Positions 9,410 to 14,781 of a stretch of DNA of 14,781 bases are shown in pieces. Within the stretch, counting starts at the first letter, position 1. Each line of letters starts with the position of its first letter. A program made the translations under genes and the position numbers. Origin of the DNA: an uncultured Oscillibacter sp. (lineage in GTDB: Bacteria; Bacillota; Clostridia; Oscillospirales; Oscillospiraceae); NCBI GenBank assembly GCA_905200545.1, contig CAJKKQ010000038.1:1-14781 (forward strand), in the 5' to 3' direction. The notes under the pieces are model-generated. The model was not told the DNA's origin. It did no database searches and saw only the letters and a program-made list of their open reading frames with translations.

Positions 9410-9449
9410 AAAAAGACCGGAACAGGAAAAATCCTGTCCCGGTCTTTTT
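9410..9449 (+). terminator. Rho-independent terminator after sdaAA
   Basis: A stem AAAAAGACCGG/CCGGTCTTTTT (9410-9420 with 9439-9449), extended after one A/C mismatch by ACAGGA/TCCTGT, loop AAAA, ending in T5. It starts immediately after the sdaAA stop. The A-run on the left could also let it work in reverse. Confidence 0.93.
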
Positions 9450-9500
9450 CATGACAGCCGGCGCTCTCATCTGCACAGCGGTGCAGCGGGCATCCGCCAG

Positions 9501-9734
9501 GTAGCAGAAGAGGAAATTCCCTGCATTGAGAACCACATGGCTGTTGGGTATGGGAGTCGACGGCCATACCGGCTTTAATGGGCCCAATGACCATTTCTTG
9601 TTGGGAACTCACAAGAAAACTCTTGCTGAGAGTACCCGGAGCGTTTCTTTGCATCCGTCAATGGGGATCCCACCGTGGGCGTGCGGAACATCATGCAACC
9701 CCCGCGCGTTGCAATGATGGTCTCCGGTGCCGAA
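9501..9734 (+). pseudogene. nagB: Decayed NagB-family (glucosamine-6-phosphate deaminase) fragment
   Basis: Frame-shifted pieces of a NagB/AgaI-type sugar-phosphate deaminase survive on the plus strand. In one frame (from about 9541) are LLGMGVDGHTGFNGPN and HKKTLAESTRS; compare E. coli NagB GVGNDGHIAFNEPA...KTLTHDTR, including the catalytic-region DGH.GFN. In another frame (from 9645) are FFASVNGDPTVGVRNIMQ and RVAMMVSGAE; compare E. coli RFF...[21 protein letters not shown]. An upstream piece VAEEEIPCIENHM (9501-9539, third frame) may also belong. The N-terminal third and the C-terminus are missing. Order and spacing of the pieces match the intact enzyme, and at least two frameshifts separate them. 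An enzyme of this family would interconvert an amino-sugar phosphate and ammonia; this copy cannot. Edges are approximate. Confidence 0.82.
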
Positions 9735-9779
9735 TTTTGCTGGAGACCCCCCCGATCACAGGGTGCTTTTGACGGCTGC

Positions 9780-9813
9780 AAAAAGGGCTCCCATCCGGTC
9801 TGGATGGGAGCCC
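9780..9813 (-). terminator. Rho-independent terminator of the dapF-symporter operon
   Basis: A 12-bp perfect stem (9785-9796 with 9802-9813), 5-nt loop, with five A's on the plus strand (9780-9784) giving a T5 run on the minus strand. It lies 16 nt after the symporter stop codon in the minus direction. Confidence 0.93.
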
Positions 9814-9828
9814 TGCTGTTGTATTGGG

Positions 9829-11127
9829 TTACTGCACGGAGCGGGCGGCTTTGACCTTCTGGAACCAATCCTTGCCGTCCACGAACCGGGAGACCAGGAA
9901 AGAGACCACATAGTCGCCGGCGGAGTTGATCATGGTAGCGGGGGGATCCACCAGGTTGCCGATGGTAATGGCAATGGGATACGCCACAGCCAGCTGATCC
10001 GGGAAGAACACGGAGCACATGATGAACTCGCCAATGTAGCCGCCGCCGGGGACACCGGACATGCCCACGGAAGAGAGAACTGCCACCAGAATGATGAGGA
10101 TGAAGTCCCCTACGTTGTCAAAGGGCTTGCCGAATACACCAAAGAGGAAGGCGATCTTCAGCACGCAGGAGAAACAGGAGCCGTCCATGTGCATGGTGGC
10201 GCCCAGAGGAAGCACGATCTCGCTGACATCCTTGGAGATACCGGATTCCTCCGCCACTTCCATATTGGTGGGGATGGTGGCAACAGAGGAGCAGGTACCC
10301 AGGGAAGTGATGGCGGGACGGGCAATGTGACGGAACATCTCGCCCACGGCGCCCTTGCCGCCGCCAAACCAGGCGAACAGCGGGAAAGCGGTAAAGATGT
10401 AAATGAAGCAGAGGGGATAATACACTGCCAGGGCCCGGACATAGTCTGTGGTGATCTGGGAGCCATATGTTGCAACCAGGTCGGCAAAGAAGCCGAAGAA
10501 GGCGATGGGAGCATAGTAGGTGACAATCTGCACCACTTTCATCATGGCGTCGGACAGGCTGGTGAGCAGCTGCGCCACCGGGCTGTCGGGGCCGGGGCCA
10601 AGGTTCACGCCGAAGCCGAAGAGAATGGCGAAGACGATCAGAGGCAGCATGGCGCTGCGGCTGAGCAGGGCGGAGAAGTCACCTACGGTGAAGAAGTTGA
10701 CGATGAGATCCGGAATGGAGATCGGATCATCCACCACGCCCTCCGCCAGGTCGCTCCAGGGCACCAGGACCGGCGGAATCAGCTTCATCAATACGATCAT
10801 GATGGCGGCGGCAATGGCACCGGTGATGACGAAGGTCAAAATGGTGGTGCCCATGATCTTGCCGGCACGCTTGCGGCTTTTCATGGTGGCAATGGAGCCG
10901 GCGATGGACGCAAACACCATGGGAACCACAATGCAGAACATCATGTTGATAAACAGGGTGCCCAGGGGCTTGAGAACGGTGGCGCCGGCTTGGACTACGG
11001 TTCCCTCCGCGTCCTTTACCTGGGGGAAGATCCAGCCCACAACAGAGCCCAAAACCATGGAACCCAGCATGACTGCCAGGAACGCATAGTTGCGGGCAAC
11101 GGATTTCTTGGTAAGTTTGTTGCTCAT
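9829..11127 (-). CDS. DAACS/SLC1-family amino-acid:cation symporter
   Basis: A 432-residue membrane protein of the dicarboxylate/amino-acid:cation symporter fold. Seen: about eight hydrophobic segments plus the two family hairpins. Hairpin 1 is SLGTCSSVATIPTNMEVAEE; then LPLGATMHMDGS; hairpin 2 is VGMSGVPGGGYIGEF; and the last helix is NLVDPPATMINSAGD. Aligned with Glt_Ph, D394, T398, N401 and D405 are kept, but the arginine at 397, which grips the acidic side chain of Asp/Glu, is Ala. The NMDGT signature is HMDGS (H313, D315, S317), changing a residue near a sodium site. The substrate is therefore probably neutral; Ser/Thr is the favoured guess. The ATG at 11127 has a perfect AGGAGGAGAG. It is 50 nt after dapF. 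Exact substrate unknown. Confidence 0.93.
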   Translation of the reverse strand: MSNKLTKKSVARNYAFLAVMLGSMVLGSVVGWIFPQVKDAEGTVVQAGATVLKPLGTLFINMMFCIVVPMVFASIAGSIATMKSRKRAGKIMGTTILTFVITGAIAAAIMIVLMKLIPPVLVPWSDLAEGVVDDPISIPDLIVNFFTVGDFSALLSRSAMLPLIVFAILFGFGVNLGPGPDSPVAQLLTSLSDAMMKVVQIVTYYAPIAFFGFFADLVATYGSQITTDYVRALAVYYPLCFIYIFTAFPLFAWFGGGKGAVGEMFRHIARPAITSLGTCSSVATIPTNMEVAEESGISKDVSEIVLPLGATMHMDGSCFSCVLKIAFLFGVFGKPFDNVGDFILIILVAVLSSVGMSGVPGGGYIGEFIMCSVFFPDQLAVAYPIAITIGNLVDPPATMINSAGDYVVSFLVSRFVDGKDWFQKVKAARSVQ

Positions 11128-11177
11128 ACTCTCTCCTCCTAAAATGGTTTGGGGGTTATCTGTATGGCCCAAAGGCC

Positions 11178-12026
11178 TTACATACCGGGAATCACCAGAT
11201 CCTCGTCCGTGACCTCACCCTTGCACACAACATTGGTGGGGCCGGTAAGATAGAGGCTGGCAATACGGGAGTGGTCCCTCTGAGCGTCGATGATCAGTTG
11301 ACCGCCGGTCATATCTACCTTGACGCCGTGGCCGGAGACCTTGCCCTGCAGAGTCAGAACCGTTACCAGAGAGCCGGTTCCGGTGCCGCAGGCGTAGGTA
11401 AAATCCTCCACACCCCGTTCAAAAGTCCGCTCAAAGATCCGATCCTCGCCGGTGATCTCGTAGAAATTGACATTGGCTCCCTTGGGGAAGGCGCTGTACC
11501 AGCGGATGGCCCGGCCCAGCTCCCGCAGCTCGTTTTCGTCGGCGTTTTTGAGATCATGATAGGGAACCACCGCGTGGGGGATACCGGGGTTTCCAAGCTC
11601 CACATAGGAGCAGGCATACTGTACGCCGTCCACCACCACCGGGCAGTCCAGCTTTACGGTGGTGGGATCGTTGAGACGGATCCGGTAGAGCCGCTGATCC
11701 ATGCGCTGCCCCGTGACGATACCTGCCGTGGTTTCCACCGTCTGCCGCGCTCCTGCCAAGCCGTTTTCATAGCCGTAGCGGCAGATGCAGCGGGCACCGT
11801 TGCCGCACATCTCTCCCACGCTGCCGTCAGAGTTAAAGAACAGCATCTTATAATCGCCGCCCTGGGTGGGAGCGTCCACCACCATCAATCCGTCGGCGCC
11901 GATGGACATGCGCCGCTCGCACAGCGTCCGGGCGATTCCCGGCAGGGCGTCCACAGGCAGGTGTTCCTCCAGATTGTTCAGCACCACGAAATCGTTTCCG
12001 GCGCCGTTCATTTTCCAGAATTTCAA
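11178..12026 (-). CDS. dapF: Diaminopimelate epimerase
   Basis: A 282-residue cytoplasmic PLP-independent racemase that turns LL-diaminopimelate into meso-DAP for lysine and peptidoglycan. Seen: the N-terminal KMNGAGNDFVV, the first catalytic cysteine in MCGNGARC (C74) and the second in YACGTGTGS (C213). GNPGIPHAVV and FERGVEDFT hold the substrate-binding residues around them. Two-lobe layout and length are normal. The ERG.E..ACGTG stretch deviates slightly from the commonest version (DFTY instead of ETLA), but the cysteines and flanking glycines are intact. The start is TTG at 12026, behind GAGGTGAGGG; an in-frame ATG five codons in would remove the conserved MKF.KM start, so TTG is preferred. 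It forms a probable operon with the symporter downstream. Confidence 0.95.
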   Translation of the reverse strand: MKFWKMNGAGNDFVVLNNLEEHLPVDALPGIARTLCERRMSIGADGLMVVDAPTQGGDYKMLFFNSDGSVGEMCGNGARCICRYGYENGLAGARQTVETTAGIVTGQRMDQRLYRIRLNDPTTVKLDCPVVVDGVQYACSYVELGNPGIPHAVVPYHDLKNADENELRELGRAIRWYSAFPKGANVNFYEITGEDRIFERTFERGVEDFTYACGTGTGSLVTVLTLQGKVSGHGVKVDMTGGQLIIDAQRDHSRIASLYLTGPTNVVCKGEVTDEDLVIPGM

Positions 12027-12109
12027 AATACCCTCACCTCACTTACAGCCGCGGCCGCCCTCTGGCTGAGAGTGCAGGCTGCGGCGGGGACAACATAAAA
12101 ATATATTCT

Positions 12110-12139
12110 ATTATAGCAGGACGGGCCGGAAAAAGACAA
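12110..12139 (-). promoter_or_regulatory. Promoter of dapF
   Basis: On the minus strand TTGTCT (12139-12134), 18-nt spacer, TATAAT (12115-12110). Transcription would start near 12103, leaving an approximately 75-nt leader that is GC-rich and could form hairpins (no clear riboswitch seen). Confidence 0.68.
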
Positions 12140-12153
12140 TGGCGAATGTGCTG

Positions 12154-12211
12154 AAAACCTTGCAAAACCTGCGGGAGGCAAAAAGAGGCCGGAATGTTTG
12201 CGAAAACCTGC
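12154..12211 (+). repeat. Short direct repeats before the TetR gene
   Basis: TTGCAAAACCTGC (12160-12172) and TTGCGAAAACCTGC (12198-12211) are near-identical and spaced about 38 nt. A third shorter copy, AAAACCT, lies at 12154-12160. They lie between the dapF and TetR promoters; the second copy begins within the TetR -35. They could be binding sites for a regulator, but may be chance. Confidence 0.45.
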
Positions 12212-12227
12212 AGCATGTGATATGCTG
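12198..12227 (+). promoter_or_regulatory. TetR-gene promoter with palindrome over the -10 (candidate operator)
   Basis: TTGCGA (12198-12203), 17-nt spacer, TATGCT (12221-12226) with a TGA extended -10. An inverted repeat CAGCAT-N5-ATGCTG (12211-12216 and 12222-12227) covers the -10. TetR proteins usually bind such palindromes and repress their own gene, so this is a fair candidate for autoregulation. Confidence 0.6.
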
Positions 12228-12246
12228 TGGAAAAAGGAGGTGCCGT

Positions 12247-12843
12247 ATGCCGCGGAAAAATACCAGAAATACCAGGGGACGGATCATCTCCGCAGCGTGG
12301 AAGCTCTTTTATGAACAGGGCTATGAGGAGACCACTGTGGAGGATATCGTTTTTGAGTCCGAGACCTCCAAGGGGTCGTTCTATCATTATTTTGACGGCA
12401 AGGACGCTTTGCTGGGTACCCTTGCCTATGTGTTTGATGAAAAGTATGAGCAGCTTATGGGGGAGATGTCCCCAGAGATGGATGCGGTAGAGAAGCTGAT
12501 TTACCTAAATCACGAACTCTTTGCCATGATCGATGGCAGCATTTCCTTGGATCTGCTGGCCCGGCTCCTCTCCACACAGTTGCTGGCACGGGGCGAAAAG
12601 CACCTGCTGGACCGGAACCGGTACTATTTCAAGCTCCTACGCCAGATCGTGGAGGAGGGGCAGCAGGCGGGCAGTCTTCGCCGGGACTGCACCGTCAACG
12701 ATATCGTCAAGGCCTATGCCCTGTGGGAGCGTGCGCTTTTATACGACTGGTGCCTGTGCGGCGGGGAGTATTCCTTGGTAGCCTATACGGACCGTGTGAC
12801 CCCAAACTTCCTGGCCGGATACAGCAGCAAAGCGAAAATTTAA
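12247..12843 (+). CDS. TetR/AcrR family transcriptional regulator
   Basis: A 198-residue DNA-binding protein. Seen: the N-terminal TetR helix-turn-helix, RGRIISAAWKLFYEQGY then TTVEDIVFESETSKGSFYHYF (about residues 10-49), where SKGSFYHYF is the recognition-helix signature. It is followed by a helical ligand-binding/dimer domain with no recognisable ligand signature. Length is normal for the family. The ATG at 12247 sits behind AAAAAGGAGG. The longer upstream frame is rejected because the ribosome site and promoter lie inside it. It is divergent from dapF and 175 nt upstream of putP in the same direction, so any of these promoters may be its target. A palindrome on its own -10 suggests self-repression. 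The inducer is unknown. Confidence 0.94.
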   Translation: MPRKNTRNTRGRIISAAWKLFYEQGYEETTVEDIVFESETSKGSFYHYFDGKDALLGTLAYVFDEKYEQLMGEMSPEMDAVEKLIYLNHELFAMIDGSISLDLLARLLSTQLLARGEKHLLDRNRYYFKLLRQIVEEGQQAGSLRRDCTVNDIVKAYALWERALLYDWCLCGGEYSLVAYTDRVTPNFLAGYSSKAKI

Positions 12844-12898
12844 TTTTAGCATGGAATGATTTCTAAAATTCGTACAGTCGTGTCATAATTGAAAATAC

Positions 12899-12904
12899 TA
12901 TAAT
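12899..12904 (+). promoter_or_regulatory. Isolated TATAAT box upstream of the palindrome
   Basis: A perfect -10 hexamer in an AT-rich stretch after the TetR gene. No good -35 is seen 16-18 nt upstream. If active, transcription would start at the left edge of the 46-nt palindrome. Weak call. Confidence 0.3.
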
Positions 12905-12914
12905 TTTTAAAAAT

Positions 12915-12960
12915 AATACAGAACAGTGTATAGAATCAATTCTATACACTGTTCTGTATT
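12915..12960. repeat. Perfect 46-nt inverted repeat between tetR and putP
   Basis: Two 22-nt arms (12915-12936 and 12939-12960) are exact reverse complements around a 2-nt centre CA. The arms include ACAGAACAGTGTATAG and its mirror. The surrounding stretch is AT-rich, unlike the rest of the window. The right arm touches the -35 region of the putP promoter. It may be an operator for a dimeric regulator (perhaps the adjacent TetR protein), or a hairpin that ends tetR transcription. The downstream T-run on the plus strand is only TTT, so as a terminator it is poor; the minus side is richer in T. Confidence 0.9.
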
Positions 12961-12987
12961 TCGTTCTGGTAGGATCTGTGCTATGAT
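12960..12987 (+). promoter_or_regulatory. Probable putP promoter
   Basis: An extended -10 TGC-TATGAT (12979-12987) with a weak TTCGTT -35 (12960-12965, 16-nt spacer), 31 nt before the putP ATG. The -35 starts on the last base of the 46-nt palindrome, so a protein bound there would compete with RNA polymerase. Confidence 0.6.
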
Positions 12988-13018
12988 AAGGAGCACTGAA
13001 AGCTAAAGGAGAGAGAGT

Positions 13019-14542
13019 ATGACAACCGCACAACTTTGTATCTGCCTGGCTATTGCCGTTTATCTGCTGGCGATGCTGGGCGTCGGATTCTGGTTCGCCA
13101 AGAAGAACAACTCCGTAGATGACTTCTATCTGGGCGGACGCAAGCTGGGGCCCTTTGTCACTGCCATGAGTGCCGAGGCCTCGGATATGAGCAGCTGGCT
13201 GCTGATGGGCCTGCCGGGAGTGGCCTATCTTACCGGACTGGCAGAGGCCAGCTGGACGGCCATCGGTCTGGCAGTGGGTACCTATCTCAACTGGCTGATC
13301 GTGGCCCGGCGGATCCGCCGATACTCCAACCACTTAGATGCCATCACCGTGCCGCAGTTCTTTTCCAAGCGTTGGGGGGACGACAAAAATCTCCTCTCCG
13401 CCATTGCGGCTGTGGTGATTATCATTTTCTTCATTCCCTATCTGGCCTCCGGCTTTTCCGCCTGCGGTAAGCTTTTTGCCAGCTTGTTTGGAGTGGAGTA
13501 CATCACGGCTATGATCATCAGTGCCGCTGTCATTGTGATCTACACGGTTCTGGGCGGATTCCTGGCTGCCAGCTTCACGGATCTGATTCAGTCCATCATC
13601 ATGACGGTGGCCCTGGTAGTGGTGCTGGGCTTTGGCGTCAGCACTGCCGGCGGTATGGACGCCGTCATGGACAACGCTCGTTCCCTGACGGGGTATCTGT
13701 CCCTGGTGCAGATCCACGATCCCACCACCGGCGGGGCCAATCCTTACAGCCTGCTGACCATCTGCTCCCTGCTGGCTTGGGGCCTGGGCTATTTCGGTAT
13801 GCCCCACATCCTGCTGCGGTTCATGGCCATTGAGGAGGAGAAGAAGCTGACCCTCAGCCGCCGTGTGGCCACTATTTGGGTGGTGATCTCCATGGGCGTG
13901 GCCATTTTTATCGGCGTAGTGGGCAACGGTATGACCAAAGCTGGTGCCATGGAGCAGCTACCGGATGCCGAGACCATTGTGGTGCAGATCGCGAACCTCA
14001 TCAGCAACCATGGCATGATTGCCGCTCTCATTGCTGGTGTCATTCTGGCCGGTATTTTGGCTGCCACCATGTCTACGGCAGACTCTCAACTGCTGGCAGC
14101 CTCTTCCTCGGTGTCTCAGAATCTCTTCGCGGAGTTCTTCAAGGTGAAGTTCAGCGGAAAGCAGGGGATGCTGGTAGCTCGGGGTACCATGATCGTGGTC
14201 TCTCTGATAGCAGCGTTCCTGGCCCGGGATCCCAACAGCTCTGTGTTCCGCGTGGTGTCCTTTGCCTGGGCCGGATTTGGCGCTGCCTTTGGCCCGGTAG
14301 TCCTGTTTGCGCTGTTTTGGCGCCGGTCTAACCGCTGGGGTGCTCTGGCGGGTATGGTGTCTGGCGGTGTGATGGTGTTTGTGTGGAAATATCTGATTGC
14401 TCCCATGGGCGGCGCTTGGGCTATCTATGAACTGCTGCCTGCTTTTGTGGTGGCCTGCATCGCCATTGTTACAGTGAGCCTTGCCACAGAACAGCCGGAT
14501 GAAAAGATCACTGCGGCATTTGACGCGGTGCGTGGACGCTGA
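13019..14542 (+). CDS. putP: Sodium/proline symporter (PutP)
   Basis: A 507-residue SSS-family transporter (E. coli PutP 502) with many hydrophobic segments of the LeuT fold, located in the cytoplasmic membrane and importing proline with Na+. Seen: the PutP signature DFYLGGRKLGPFVTAMSAEA followed by SDMSSWLLMGLPG, with D56 and S58 matching E. coli D55 and S57 of the Na+/proline site. Also seen: AITVPQFF, and in helix 9 ATMSTADSQLLAASS, with S352/T353 matching S340/T341. The ATG at 13019 has AAAGGAGAGAG upstream. The palindrome and extended -10 before it suggest regulated expression, perhaps by the adjacent TetR protein. A terminator follows. Close SSS relatives with other substrates cannot be excluded, but the early signature is strongly PutP. 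Confidence 0.95.
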   Translation: MTTAQLCICLAIAVYLLAMLGVGFWFAKKNNSVDDFYLGGRKLGPFVTAMSAEASDMSSWLLMGLPGVAYLTGLAEASWTAIGLAVGTYLNWLIVARRIRRYSNHLDAITVPQFFSKRWGDDKNLLSAIAAVVIIIFFIPYLASGFSACGKLFASLFGVEYITAMIISAAVIVIYTVLGGFLAASFTDLIQSIIMTVALVVVLGFGVSTAGGMDAVMDNARSLTGYLSLVQIHDPTTGGANPYSLLTICSLLAWGLGYFGMPHILLRFMAIEEEKKLTLSRRVATIWVVISMGVAIFIGVVGNGMTKAGAMEQLPDAETIVVQIANLISNHGMIAALIAGVILAGILAATMSTADSQLLAASSSVSQNLFAEFFKVKFSGKQGMLVARGTMIVVSLIAAFLARDPNSSVFRVVSFAWAGFGAAFGPVVLFALFWRRSNRWGALAGMVSGGVMVFVWKYLIAPMGGAWAIYELLPAFVVACIAIVTVSLATEQPDEKITAAFDAVRGR

Positions 14543-14591
14543 TGGAGAAGCTGATCGCCCACATTATAATGTAATAGTAGATAGTAGAATG

Positions 14592-14621
14592 AAGCGGGAC
14601 GCGGATTCGTGTCCCGCTTTT
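14592..14621 (+). terminator. Rho-independent terminator after putP
   Basis: A stem AAGCGGGAC...GTCCCGCTT (14592-14600 with 14611-14619), extended inward by a G-T pair and CG/CG around loop GATT, followed by TTTT. It lies 49 nt after the putP stop. Confidence 0.92.
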
Positions 14622-14708
14622 CATTTGCAAAGATGCACGAAGGTAGTACCGAAATAAGGGATGCCGATAGTGGATATTAGAAAAAGAGAAAAAGATTGTA
14701 AAAAAGCG

Positions 14709-14737
14709 TTGACAAAAGAGGAAGTCTTTGGTATTCT
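14709..14737 (+). promoter_or_regulatory. Strong promoter at the right edge
   Basis: TTGACA (14709-14714), 17-nt spacer, TATTCT (14732-14737). It drives a transcript starting near 14744 that leaves the window. Confidence 0.82.
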
Positions 14738-14743
14738 AACAAA

Positions 14744-14781
14744 GCTGTCGGCGCGGTGGAGACTGCGCCAGAGAGTGGGAA
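14744..14781 (+). promoter_or_regulatory. Start of a structured leader, possibly a second T-box (partial)
   Basis: The transcript opens with an 8-bp hairpin (14750-14757 with 14762-14769, loop GGAG, one G-T pair), followed by AGAGAGTGGGAA. GCGCCAGAGAG-TGGG resembles the AG-bulge of T-box Stem I (compare GGCCAAGCGAGAGGGG in the alaS leader). Only the first 38 nt are visible. A different leader or RNA gene is equally possible. Confidence 0.35.

Noticed and set aside
8287..9654. A 455-codon minus-strand frame over sdaAB/sdaAA
   Set aside because: Antisense to two well-defined enzyme subunits, no ribosome site.
9727..11142. A 471-codon open frame on the plus strand across the symporter
   Set aside because: It is the antisense of a clear SLC1-type transporter with conserved motifs; the predicted peptide is His/Gly/Asp-rich low-complexity.
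12139..12246. N-terminal extension of the TetR gene
   Set aside because: It contains the promoter and the ribosome site of the shorter, normal-length form.
12863..13333. Minus-strand frame over the palindrome and the start of putP
   Set aside because: Antisense to the conserved PutP N-terminus; no recognisable product.
14561..14572. Palindrome ACATTATAATGT after putP
   Set aside because: Short and AT-rich just before a terminator; it looks like chance, and no gene starts from it.

Overview
The window reads as a chromosomal segment from a GC-rich anaerobic Firmicute, most likely an Oscillospiraceae/Clostridia relative (Flavonifractor-type). This is inferred from the T-box-controlled alaS, AGGAGG-type ribosome sites, sigma-A promoters, the two-subunit iron-sulfur serine dehydratase and the many small Clostridia-type hypothetical proteins. 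No mobile element, CRISPR array, tRNA or rRNA was seen. Most of the window is housekeeping and amino-acid metabolism. I found no convincing new multi-gene defence or secretion system.

Left part (1-5934). A DUF5662-family gene reads leftwards, possibly followed by the first codons of another leftward gene. Reading right are an unrecognised 144-aa protein, a 60-aa cysteine-rich single-pass membrane peptide, then a consensus promoter and an alanine T-box leader driving alaS. The start codon of an unknown 182-aa protein overlaps the alaS stop codon. A HIT-family nucleotide hydrolase and a YcxB-like membrane protein follow, closed by a strong terminator.

Middle (5960-9828). A macro-domain ADP-ribose hydrolase reads leftwards from a divergent promoter region. 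Rightwards is a run of a TIM-barrel protein, a low-molecular-weight tyrosine/arginine phosphatase, and sdaAB-sdaAA (serine to pyruvate and ammonia), ending at a terminator. The next 420 bp carry no intact gene. They hold a frame-shifted relic of a glucosamine-6-phosphate deaminase (NagB family) gene and the terminator of the opposing operon.

Right part (9829-14781). dapF and a DAACS/SLC1-family symporter form a leftward pair. The symporter lacks the arginine that marks acidic-amino-acid carriers, so it may carry neutral amino acids such as serine, which would fit the serine dehydratase across the intergenic gap. Divergent from dapF is a TetR regulator with a palindrome over its own -10 box. 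A perfect 46-nt inverted repeat then lies against the promoter of putP (Na+/proline symporter). After the putP terminator, a strong promoter starts a structured leader that runs off the window and may be a second T-box.

The best leads are the nagB relic, the symporter substitutions, the 46-nt palindrome before putP, and the T-box promoter that overlaps the preceding stop codon.
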